Made by a program: the position numbers and the translations under genes
Part shown: one piece after another, positions 57,253-64,000 of the stretch
Layout: each line of letters begins with the position of its first letter
Numbering within the stretch: the stretch's first letter is position 1
Notes under the pieces: model-generated
Told to the model about the DNA's origin: nothing
What the model saw: the letters and a program-made list of their open reading frames with translations, nothing else
Databases searched by the model: none
Assembly (NCBI RefSeq): GCF_004339465.1
Contig: NZ_SMFY01000006.1
Coordinates: 62,001 to 126,000, forward strand
Reading direction: 5' to 3'
Length of the DNA: 64,000 nt
DNA from: Ancylobacter aquaticus
Lineage (GTDB): Bacteria; Pseudomonadota; Alphaproteobacteria; Rhizobiales; Xanthobacteraceae

Positions 57253-59984
57253 GCCCGGGGGCACGCGGGCCCGCCATAGCCCTGTCCGGCGTCACCCATC
57301 GCTATGGCCGGACGCTGGCGCTCGATGGCGTCGACCTCACGGTGCCGGCCGGCTGCATGGCGGGGCTGATCGGGCCGGACGGGGTGGGCAAGTCGACGCT
57401 CCTCGGCCTCGCCGCGGGCGTCACGCGCATCCAATCCGGCACGGTCGCCGTGCTTGGCGGCGACATTGGGGACCGCGGCTGGCGCCGGCAGGCGGGTGGG
57501 CGCATCGCCTACATGCCGCAGGGGCTGGGGCGCAATCTCTACCCGACGCTTTCCATCGCGGAGAATCTCGATTTCTTCGGCCGCCTGTTCGGGCAGGGCG
57601 CGACCGAGCGTGCCGAGCGCATCGCCGAACTCTTGGCCGCCACCGGCCTTTCGGCCTTCGCCGCGCGGCCGGCCGGCAAGCTCTCCGGCGGCATGAAGCA
57701 GAAGCTCGGCATCTGCGCCGCGCTGATCCACGACCCCGATCTCGTCATCCTCGACGAGCCGACCACCGGCATCGATCCGCTCTCGCGCTGCCAGTTCTGG
57801 GAGCTGATGGTGCGGCTGCGCGAGCGCCGCCCGTCGATGAGCGTGGTTGTGGCCACCGCCTATATGGAGGAGGCCGAGCGATTCGACTGGCTGGCGGCGA
57901 TGAATGGCGGCAAGGTGCTGGCAACCGGCAGTCCCGCCGACATCCGCGCGCAGGTGGGCGAGCCGACGCTGGAGCGGGCCTTCGTCGCGCTGCTGCCGGA
58001 AGCCGAGCGCGGGCAGGGTGGGCCGTTGCCGGACCTGCCCCCGGCGGTCCATAGCGGCGAGCCGGCGATCGAAGCGACCGGACTTACCCGCCGCTTCGGC
58101 GATTTCGTCGCCGTCGACCATGTGAATTTCCGCATCGAGCGCGGCGAGATCTTCGGCTTCCTCGGCTCCAATGGCTGCGGCAAGAGTACCACGATGAAGA
58201 TGCTCACCGGCCTTCTGCCGGCGAGCGAGGGCGAGGCGAAGCTGTTCGGGGCGCCGCTCGCCGGCGGCGACATGGCAACCCGCAAGCGCGTCGGCTATAT
58301 GTCGCAGGCCTTCTCGCTCTATGGCGAACTCACCGTGCGGCAGAACCTCGTGCTGCACGCGCAATTGTTCGAGATCGCCGATGTCGAGGCGCGCGTCGCC
58401 GAGATGGAGGCCCGCTTCGACCTTGCCGAGGTCGCCGATGTGCGCCCCGAGAGCCTGCCGCTCGGCATCCGCCAGCGCCTGCAACTCGCGGTGGCGGTGA
58501 TCCACAGGCCGGAAATCCTCATCCTCGACGAGCCGACGTCCGGCGTCGACCCGGTGGCCCGCGACGGCTTCTGGCGCACGCTGATCGAATTGTCGCGGCA
58601 GGATGGCGTCACCATCTTCCTTTCCACTCATTTCATGAACGAGGCCGAGCGGTGCGACCGCATCTCGCTGATGCACGCCGGCCGGGTGCTCGCCATCGGA
58701 ACGCCGGAAGCGCTGAAGCGCGAGCGCGGCATGGACACGCTGGAAGAGGTGTTCATCGCCGTGCTGGAGGAGGCGGGCAAAAATGCGGGTTCATCGGGGA
58801 GTGACGAAGCCAACGTCGAGCTGAAACCGCGCCCCGCCGCCCTCGCACCGGTGAAGCGCTTCGATCCCGGCCGGCTCTGGGCCACGGCACGGCGCGAGGC
58901 GCTGGAGATCGCGCGCGACCCCGCCCGCCTCGCCTTCGCGCTCATCGGCCCGATCCTGCTCCTGTTCACCTTCGGCTACGGCATCTCCTTCGATGTCGAG
59001 AATCTGCCCTATGCCGCGCTCGATCAGGACCGCAGCGCCCAGAGCCGGCAATTGCTGGAGAGCTTCGAGGGTTCGCGCTATTTCGAGACCCGCGCGCCCA
59101 TCACCTCCAGCGACGAGCTCGACAAACGGCTGACAAGCGGCGAGCTCAAGCTCGCCATCGAAATCCCCCCCGGTTTCGGCCGTGACCTCCTGCGCGAGCG
59201 CCAGCCGGAAGTCGGCGTGTGGCTCGACGGCTCGATGCCGTTCCGGGCGGAGACCACGCGCGGCTATGTGCAGGGCATCGCCCAGAGCTACCTCACCGAT
59301 GCCGAACTGCGGGCCACCGGCCGGGCCAGCCCGCTCGCCCCTTTCACCCTTGAGCCGCGTTACCGCTACAACCCGTCCTTCAAGAGCGTGAACGCCATGG
59401 TGCCGAACGTCATCATGCTGATGCTGGTGCTGATCCCCGCCATCATGAGCGCGCTCGGCGTGGTGAAGGAGAAGGAGACGGGCTCGATCTCCAATTTCCA
59501 GTCGACGCCGGTCACAAAGCTGGAATTCCTGCTGGGCAAGCAAGTGCCCTATGTCGCCATCGCCTTTGTCAGCTTCCTCTCCATGGTGGTGGCGGCGCGG
59601 CTGGTGTTCGAGGTGCCGGTGAAAGGCTCCTTCGCCACGCTGGCCCTCGGCTCGCTGGTCTATGTGTTCGCAACCACCGCCTTCGGCCTGCTGGTGTCGA
59701 GCTTCGTGAAGAGCCAGGTGGCGGCGATCTTCGCCACCGCGATCATCGCCATCGTCCCGGCGGTGAATTTTTCCGGCCTGCTCACCCCGGTGTCCTCGCT
59801 CTCCGGCGGAGCGCGGCTCATGGGGCTGGCCTTCCCCTCCGCCTGGTATCAGCAGGTGAGCGTCGGCGCCTTTACCAAGGGGCTCGGCTTCGCCCAGCTC
59901 TGGCAGGACATCGCCATGGTGTTCGCGCTGGCACTGGTCTTCCTCGCCGGCGCCATGCTGGCGCTGCGCAAGCAGGGGGCGTGA
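57249..59984 (+). CDS. ABC exporter with two ATPase domains fused to a permease (RbbA/YhiH-like)
   Basis: A 911-aa protein. NBD1 has GPDGVGKSTLL, LSGGMKQKLGIC and LVILDEPTTGID. NBD2 (from about residue 275) has GSNGCGKSTTMKML, a changed signature (ESLPLGIRQRLQLAVA rather than LSGG) and ILILDEPTSGVDP. An ABC-2 permease begins at about residue 545: one membrane helix, a large periplasmic part (EIPPGFGRDLLRERQPEVGV), then five helices starting near MVPNVIMLMLVLIPAIMSAL and ending at the C-terminus. This architecture is that of RbbA/YhiH, annotated as a ribosome-associated ATPase or a transporter. Next to HlyD and YhhJ-like genes, an efflux role is more likely. The substrate is unknown. Confidence 0.9.
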   Translation: MSPGARGPAIALSGVTHRYGRTLALDGVDLTVPAGCMAGLIGPDGVGKSTLLGLAAGVTRIQSGTVAVLGGDIGDRGWRRQAGGRIAYMPQGLGRNLYPTLSIAENLDFFGRLFGQGATERAERIAELLAATGLSAFAARPAGKLSGGMKQKLGICAALIHDPDLVILDEPTTGIDPLSRCQFWELMVRLRERRPSMSVVVATAYMEEAERFDWLAAMNGGKVLATGSPADIRAQVGEPTLERAFVALLPEAERGQGGPLPDLPPAVHSGEPAIEATGLTRRFGDFVAVDHVNFRIERGEIFGFLGSNGCGKSTTMKMLTGLLPASEGEAKLFGAPLAGGDMATRKRVGYMSQAFSLYGELTVRQNLVLHAQLFEIADVEARVAEMEARFDLAEVADVRPESLPLGIRQRLQLAVAVIHRPEILILDEPTSGVDPVARDGFWRTLIELSRQDGVTIFLSTHFMNEAERCDRISLMHAGRVLAIGTPEALKRERGMDTLEEVFIAVLEEAGKNAGSSGSDEANVELKPRPAALAPVKRFDPGRLWATARREALEIARDPARLAFALIGPILLLFTFGYGISFDVENLPYAALDQDRSAQSRQLLESFEGSRYFETRAPITSSDELDKRLTSGELKLAIEIPPGFGRDLLRERQPEVGVWLDGSMPFRAETTRGYVQGIAQSYLTDAELRATGRASPLAPFTLEPRYRYNPSFKSVNAMVPNVIMLMLVLIPAIMSALGVVKEKETGSISNFQSTPVTKLEFLLGKQVPYVAIAFVSFLSMVVAARLVFEVPVKGSFATLALGSLVYVFATTAFGLLVSSFVKSQVAAIFATAIIAIVPAVNFSGLLTPVSSLSGGARLMGLAFPSAWYQQVSVGAFTKGLGFAQLWQDIAMVFALALVFLAGAMLALRKQGA

Positions 59985-59986
59985 GC

Positions 59987-61108
59987 ATGTTCGCCCGCCT
60001 CGCCCGCATCTGGCGCCTTGGCATCAAGGAACTCTACAGCCTCAAGGCAGACCCGGTGCTGGCGGGGCTGATCCTCTACACCTTCACGGTGGCGGTCTAC
60101 ACCGTTTCGGCCGGTGCCAAGTTCGAGGTCGAGAACGCGGCGGTGGCGGTCGTCGACGAGGACCAGAGCGCGCTCTCGCGCCGGCTGCGCGACGCGCTGA
60201 TGCAGCCCTTCTTCAAGGAGCCGGTGCCGATCACCGCGCGCGAGGTCGACGCGGCGATGGATGCCGGGCGCTATGTCTTCGTGCTGAGCATCCCGCCGAA
60301 ATTCGAGCACGATGTGATCGCCGGCCGTACCCCCGAAATCCAGCTCGACATCGACGCCACGGCCATGTCGCAGGCCGGCAATGGCGCCGCCTATATCCAG
60401 AACATCCTCGTGCAGGAAGTGGCGGCAGCGCTTGGCAGGGGGGCGACCGCCACGCCGGTGAGCGTGGTCATCCGGCCGAAATTCAACCCGAACCTCACCT
60501 CCGCCTGGTTCACCGCGGTGATGCAGGTCATCAACAACGTTACCATGCTCGCCGTCATCCTTTCCGGCGCGGCGCTGATCCGCGAGCGCGAGCACGGGAC
60601 GATCGAGCATCTCTTGGTCATGCCGGTGACGCCGAACGAGATCATGTTGGCGAAGATCTGGGCCAACGGGCTGGTCATCGTCGTGGCGGCGACGCTGTCG
60701 CTGCTCATCGTGGTCGAGCGGCTGCTCGGCGTGCCGGTGCAGGGCTCGGTTGCGCTGTTCGTCGCCTCCATGCTGGTCTACCAGTTCTCGGTGACGGCGC
60801 TCGGCATATTGGTGGCCACCGTCTCGACCTCGATGGCGCAGTTCGGCCTCATCGTCATGCCGATCCTTATCGTCATGAACCTGCTCTCGGGCTCTACGAC
60901 CCCGATAGAGAGCATGCCCGCCTGGCTGCAGAACGTGATGCAGCTTTCCCCTTCCACCCATTTCGTCGCCCTCGCGCAGGCGGTGCTCTATCGCGGGGCG
61001 GGGCTCTCGGTGATCTGGCCGAACCTGCTGGCACTCGCCGCCATCGGTGCCGCGTTCTTCGGGCTGGCGGCGCTGCGCTTCCGCAAGGCCCTGGAGGGGG
61101 CGGGGTAG
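59987..61108 (+). CDS. ABC-2 type permease (YhhJ-like)
   Basis: A 373-aa protein starting MFARLARIWRLGIKELYSLK. The ATG at 59,987 has GGGGGCG just upstream; a GTG at 59,981 overlapping the previous stop is the alternative. It has one N-terminal helix, a periplasmic domain (FVLSIPPKFEHDVIAGRTPE, QLDIDATAMSQAGNGAAYIQ), then helices from NNVTMLAVILSGAALI, with the conserved REREHGTIEHLLVMPVTPNE loop and LSGSTTPIESMPAWLQNVMQ. It should pair with the permease half of the fused ABC protein. Last gene of the three-gene export operon. Confidence 0.9.
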   Translation: MFARLARIWRLGIKELYSLKADPVLAGLILYTFTVAVYTVSAGAKFEVENAAVAVVDEDQSALSRRLRDALMQPFFKEPVPITAREVDAAMDAGRYVFVLSIPPKFEHDVIAGRTPEIQLDIDATAMSQAGNGAAYIQNILVQEVAAALGRGATATPVSVVIRPKFNPNLTSAWFTAVMQVINNVTMLAVILSGAALIREREHGTIEHLLVMPVTPNEIMLAKIWANGLVIVVAATLSLLIVVERLLGVPVQGSVALFVASMLVYQFSVTALGILVATVSTSMAQFGLIVMPILIVMNLLSGSTTPIESMPAWLQNVMQLSPSTHFVALAQAVLYRGAGLSVIWPNLLALAAIGAAFFGLAALRFRKALEGAG

Positions 61109-61287
61109 ACGGCGGGGCAAGGTGGGGGGCGACCCGCGCCCTCTTGTGCGGCGCAGCGAATGGATTTCTAATGCGGGCGCTGGGCAACAAAGCCGTTGCC
61201 GGCAATACGGCAGGGAGTGCCGACTGCCCCTCGCGGGGCCGTCCCCTCCTGCATGGGCACGGCCGCGCCTTTTCACGCGGAGACCCC
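61109..61287. promoter_or_regulatory. Intergenic region upstream of cbbQ
   Basis: 179 bp between the permease stop and cbbQ. An in-frame extension of cbbQ to 61,144 is open but lacks family similarity, so it is left out. A GGAG lies 7 bp before the cbbQ start. No CbbR-type TNA-N7-TNA site is convincing. Confidence 0.4.
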
Positions 61288-62151
61288 ATGCCGAGCGCCT
61301 TGTCCTCCATTTCCGCCGACCCTTCCGCCAACCTCGCCGTCGACCCTTCCCCCGACCTCGCCGCCTTCCGCATCGCCGTCGAACCCTATTACCGGCCGGT
61401 CGGCGACGAAATCGCGGTGTTCGAAGCGGCGTGGCGCCACCGCCTGCCGGTGATGCTGAAAGGCCCCACCGGCTGCGGCAAGACCCGCTTCGTCGAGCAC
61501 ATGGCCTGGCGCCTGGGGCGCCCGCTGATCACGGTGGCGGCGCATGAGGACATGACCGCGGCCGACCTCGCCGGCCGCTTCCTGCTCGCCCCGGAAGGCA
61601 CGGTGTGGCAGGACGGGCCGCTGACCCAGGCGGTGCGCCATGGCGCGCTGTGCTATCTCGACGAGATCGTCGAGGCCCGGCAGGACACCACCGTCGTCAT
61701 CCACCCGCTCACCGATGCGCGACGCCTGCTGCCGCTTGAAAAGCGCAACGAGCAGGTGCGCGCGCATGAAGATTTCCAGCTCGTCATCTCCTACAACCCC
61801 GGCTACCAGAGTGCGGTGAAGGACCTCAAGGAGTCCACCAAGCAGCGCTTTGTCGCCATCGCCTTCGACTATCCCGCGCCTGAGCTGGAGGCGGAGATCG
61901 TCATGCGCGAGGCGGGTGCCGACCTTGCTCTGGCCCGCATTCTCGTCGCCATCGCCGCCTGCTCGCGAAACCTGCGCGGGCAGGGGCTGGACGAGGGCGC
62001 CTCCACCCGCATGCTCATCCATGCCGGGCGGCTGGCGAGCGGCGGCGTGTCGCTGGAAGCGGCGGTCGAGGCGGCAATCGTGCTCCCCATCACCGACGAT
62101 GCCGACATGCGCCGGGCGCTCAATGCGGCGATTTCCGCCTGCCTGCCATGA
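61288..62151 (+). CDS. cbbQ: CbbQ-type MoxR AAA+ ATPase (rubisco activase motor)
   Basis: A 287-aa protein. The hallmarks are YYRPVGDEIAVFEAAW, Walker A MLKGPTGCGKTRFVEHMAWR, EDMTAADLAGRFLL, Walker B ALCYLDEIVEARQDTTVVIH, LVISYNPGYQSAVKDLKEST, and the sensor-2 region LDEGASTRMLIHAGRLASGG. CbbQ hexamers with one CbbO pull inhibitory sugar phosphates from rubisco using ATP. The close relative NorQ of nitric-oxide reductase clusters has the same motifs; the downstream CbbO-type protein favours CbbQ only moderately, since NorD is similar. The start at 61,288 was chosen by GGAG and family length. The stop overlaps the next start (ATGA at 62,148-62,151). Confidence 0.82.
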   Translation: MPSALSSISADPSANLAVDPSPDLAAFRIAVEPYYRPVGDEIAVFEAAWRHRLPVMLKGPTGCGKTRFVEHMAWRLGRPLITVAAHEDMTAADLAGRFLLAPEGTVWQDGPLTQAVRHGALCYLDEIVEARQDTTVVIHPLTDARRLLPLEKRNEQVRAHEDFQLVISYNPGYQSAVKDLKESTKQRFVAIAFDYPAPELEAEIVMREAGADLALARILVAIAACSRNLRGQGLDEGASTRMLIHAGRLASGGVSLEAAVEAAIVLPITDDADMRRALNAAISACLP

Positions 62152-64000
62152 GCGGGCTTATCGCGTGCGATACGCCGGAACTCGCCCGCCTTTCCCGGCT
62201 GATGGACGCGCGCGAAACCCTTGGCACCATCTTCGCGCAGACGCGAAGGCGGCTTGCCGCGCGGCATGGCGAGCCGGCTCTGGAACCGTGGGCGCAGGGC
62301 GTTCTCGCGATGGTCGAGGTGAATGCCGGCGCCAGCGCACTGCTCGGCTTCGGGCGTGCCAGCGTTGAGCTTGCCGGCCGGCTCTCTCCGGCCGCACTCG
62401 GCGAGACCGGCCTTGCCGCCGCCGCGCTCTGCCGCGAGGCTGGCGGCCGTGCCACCACCGCCGCGCTGGACGGCTTCGTCGAGATCGCCCCGCGTCTTGC
62501 GGGGGAGGGCGAGCGCGCCATCTGGTGGCGGGCGCTGCTTACCCTGGCGCAGGCGGCGCCCGAGTGCGTGGAAGCTGTGGCCGCGCAGGCGCGCCGGCTC
62601 GTGCTGCCCGGCCATGTGGCTGAATTCGAGGGCTTCATCGCGGCAGGGCTGAAGGCGGCAGGGCGCGATCGGGGGCGCCGGCGGGCTTTCTTCGCGCTGG
62701 AGGATGCGCTGGCGCTCGGGCTGCTGGCGCGCATCGGCGCCGGGCCGGGATTCGCCGAGCTGGAAGCCGGATTGACGCGCGTGCTCGCCGCGCTGTGGGG
62801 CACCGCGCCGAACCTTCAGCCCTTGCCGCCGGCCGGCGGGGAAGCGCCGCGCCGCGTGAACATCGCCGGCTCGGTGATCCGCCTGCCCGACGTGTTTCCC
62901 GGCGTACAAGGAGAGGCGGCCCGCCGCCTTTATCTCGCCGCCGCGCTGCATGCCGGGGCGCATCTCCATGTCGGCAATCCCCGCTTTCCGATCCGCAAAT
63001 TCAGGCCGGTGCAGGTCGCGCTGGCCGGCCTCATCGAGGATGCGCGGGTGGAGACGCTGGCGATGGCGCGCTATCCCGGCCTGCGCCGGCTGTGGGCGCC
63101 GTTTCATGTGGCGACCCCGGAGGATGGACCGACGCTCGCCGCGCTGCTCGCCCGGGTGGCGCGCGGGCTGTTCGATCCCGCCTATGAGGACCCCGACGCA
63201 CTGGTCGGCAAGGCGCAGGCGCTGTTCGCGGCAGCGCACGAGCGGCTCGACGATCCAGCCCTCAGCCTCGGTATCGGCACGCGGCTGGCCAATGATATCG
63301 GCCAGCGCCGCCTGCGCTTCGACGCGCGTGGGCATGTGGTGGAGCCGGCCTATCGCGACGACGGGCTGGGCCTGTGGGATTTTTCCGACATCGACCCGGA
63401 GGTTTCCGACGAGATCGAGATGATGGTGGAGGCGGCCCGCATCGAGCGGCGCGAGGGCGAGGACGGCGCGCCGGACGAGGCACCCTCACGCGAGCCGGCG
63501 GGCCGCGCCCGGCCGAAGGCGGCGGCGGAGACCGGGCCGGTGATCGCCAGTTACCCGGAATGGGACGCGCAGGCGGGGATCGAGCGGCCGGATTGGACCA
63601 GCGTACGGGCGATGCTCCCGGCGCCCGGCGACATCCGCCCGCTCCATCGCGCGCTGGAGCAGGCCGGCCCGGCGCGTGCCCGCATCGCCCGGCTGGTGAA
63701 GGCGGCGAAGGTCGGCCGCGCCAGCCGGCTGAAGCGGCAGGCGGAAGGGCACGATCTCGACATCGACGCCGCCATCGAGGCGGTGATCGCCCGTCGCGCG
63801 GGGGAGACGCCGGACCTGCGCGTGTTCCGCTCCACCGCGCTTACGCAGCGCGACCTTGCGGTGCTGGTGCTGGTCGACATGTCGCAGTCGACGCGGGAGC
63901 GGCTGGCCGACGGCACGAGCGTGCTCGACGTGGAAAAGCTCGCCGTGGCGATGCTGGCCGAGGCGCTGGCGGCGCTCGGTGACGCGTTCGCGCTATTCGC
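62148..64000 (+). CDS. cbbO: CbbO-type VWA-domain adaptor (partial, runs off window end)
   Basis: The frame from ATG 62,148 (MSGLIACDTPELARLSRLMD) stays open to the last base, giving at least 617 codons of a protein usually near 750-800 aa. The N-terminal helical part binds CbbQ, and the middle has YLAAALHAGAHLHVGNPRFP and ALAGLIEDARVETLAMARYP. An acidic stretch (about 425-450) precedes the start of the von Willebrand A domain, whose MIDAS motif DMSQST is visible near residue 580. The remainder of the VWA domain is outside the window. CbbO is the rubisco-recognising adaptor of the CbbQO activase; NorD is the alternative identity. No cbbL or cbbS gene is in the window. Confidence 0.82.
   Translation, partial: MSGLIACDTPELARLSRLMDARETLGTIFAQTRRRLAARHGEPALEPWAQGVLAMVEVNAGASALLGFGRASVELAGRLSPAALGETGLAAAALCREAGGRATTAALDGFVEIAPRLAGEGERAIWWRALLTLAQAAPECVEAVAAQARRLVLPGHVAEFEGFIAAGLKAAGRDRGRRRAFFALEDALALGLLARIGAGPGFAELEAGLTRVLAALWGTAPNLQPLPPAGGEAPRRVNIAGSVIRLPDVFPGVQGEAARRLYLAAALHAGAHLHVGNPRFPIRKFRPVQVALAGLIEDARVETLAMARYPGLRRLWAPFHVATPEDGPTLAALLARVARGLFDPAYEDPDALVGKAQALFAAAHERLDDPALSLGIGTRLANDIGQRRLRFDARGHVVEPAYRDDGLGLWDFSDIDPEVSDEIEMMVEAARIERREGEDGAPDEAPSREPAGRARPKAAAETGPVIASYPEWDAQAGIERPDWTSVRAMLPAPGDIRPLHRALEQAGPARARIARLVKAAKVGRASRLKRQAEGHDLDIDAAIEAVIARRAGETPDLRVFRSTALTQRDLAVLVLVDMSQSTRERLADGTSVLDVEKLAVAMLAEALAALGDAFALF

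Noticed and set aside
59849..61276. 475-codon minus-strand frame opposite the ABC permease
   Set aside because: Very rich in Arg, His and Asp without any domain; shadow of the permease gene.

Overview
The window is high-GC DNA with long gene overlaps and alphaproteobacterial gene content. CbbQ/CbbO, an Lrp/AsnC-regulated AceE-type E1 enzyme, phosphoketolase, and IS21/IS256/IS630/IS66 families resembling those of rhizobia together suggest a member of the Hyphomicrobiales, perhaps a Xanthobacteraceae-like facultative autotroph. This placement is inference: there is no rRNA or other marker gene, and I saw no tRNA.

Layout. (1) 1-13,000: a surface-polysaccharide locus. It has an asparagine-synthase-like amidotransferase (cut by the window edge), a glycosyltransferase and an EpsG-type polymerase, translationally coupled on +. 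On - are a second glycosyltransferase, a WbaP/ExoY-type initiating sugar transferase and an FkbM methyltransferase. A TPP enzyme with its divergent Lrp-type regulator sits inside the locus. A mosaic of broken IS21/IS256 elements (3147-5912) has cut off an acyltransferase gene. (2) 13,000-17,880: an IS graveyard, with an IS630 nested in an IS3-type element, relics of IS256 and IS21, and a small AT-rich island. (3) 17,878-41,400: a very large autotransporter converges on a three-gene Tc (ABC) toxin operon. The operon encodes a TcB-TcC fusion of 2648 aa with an unrecognised C-terminal effector region, then a TcA split into 2433 aa (with a PA14-like lectin domain) and 1099 aa. (4) 41,400-52,700: a second IS graveyard (two IS3 relics, IS256, IS66). 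It is threaded with a family of about 468-bp non-coding repeats carrying paired GTTGCAAC boxes, and ends in a tandem array of 110-bp hairpin units whose stems co-vary. (5) 52,717-64,000: ordinary chromosome, with a DUF72 protein, phosphoketolase, a HlyD/ABC/permease export operon of the YhiI-RbbA-YhhJ type, and cbbQ-cbbO (rubisco activase; cbbO runs off the window end).

The genes of the Tc operon would form one machine. The two TcA parts should make the pentameric receptor-binding and translocation pore, and the TcB-TcC cocoon should hold and release the C-terminal effector. The autotransporter is a plausible surface adhesin encoded next to it. The most unusual material is the effector tail of the TcB-TcC fusion and the hierarchical repeat family at 43.7-52.7 kb, where a hairpin word changes in concert at several positions of one unit.
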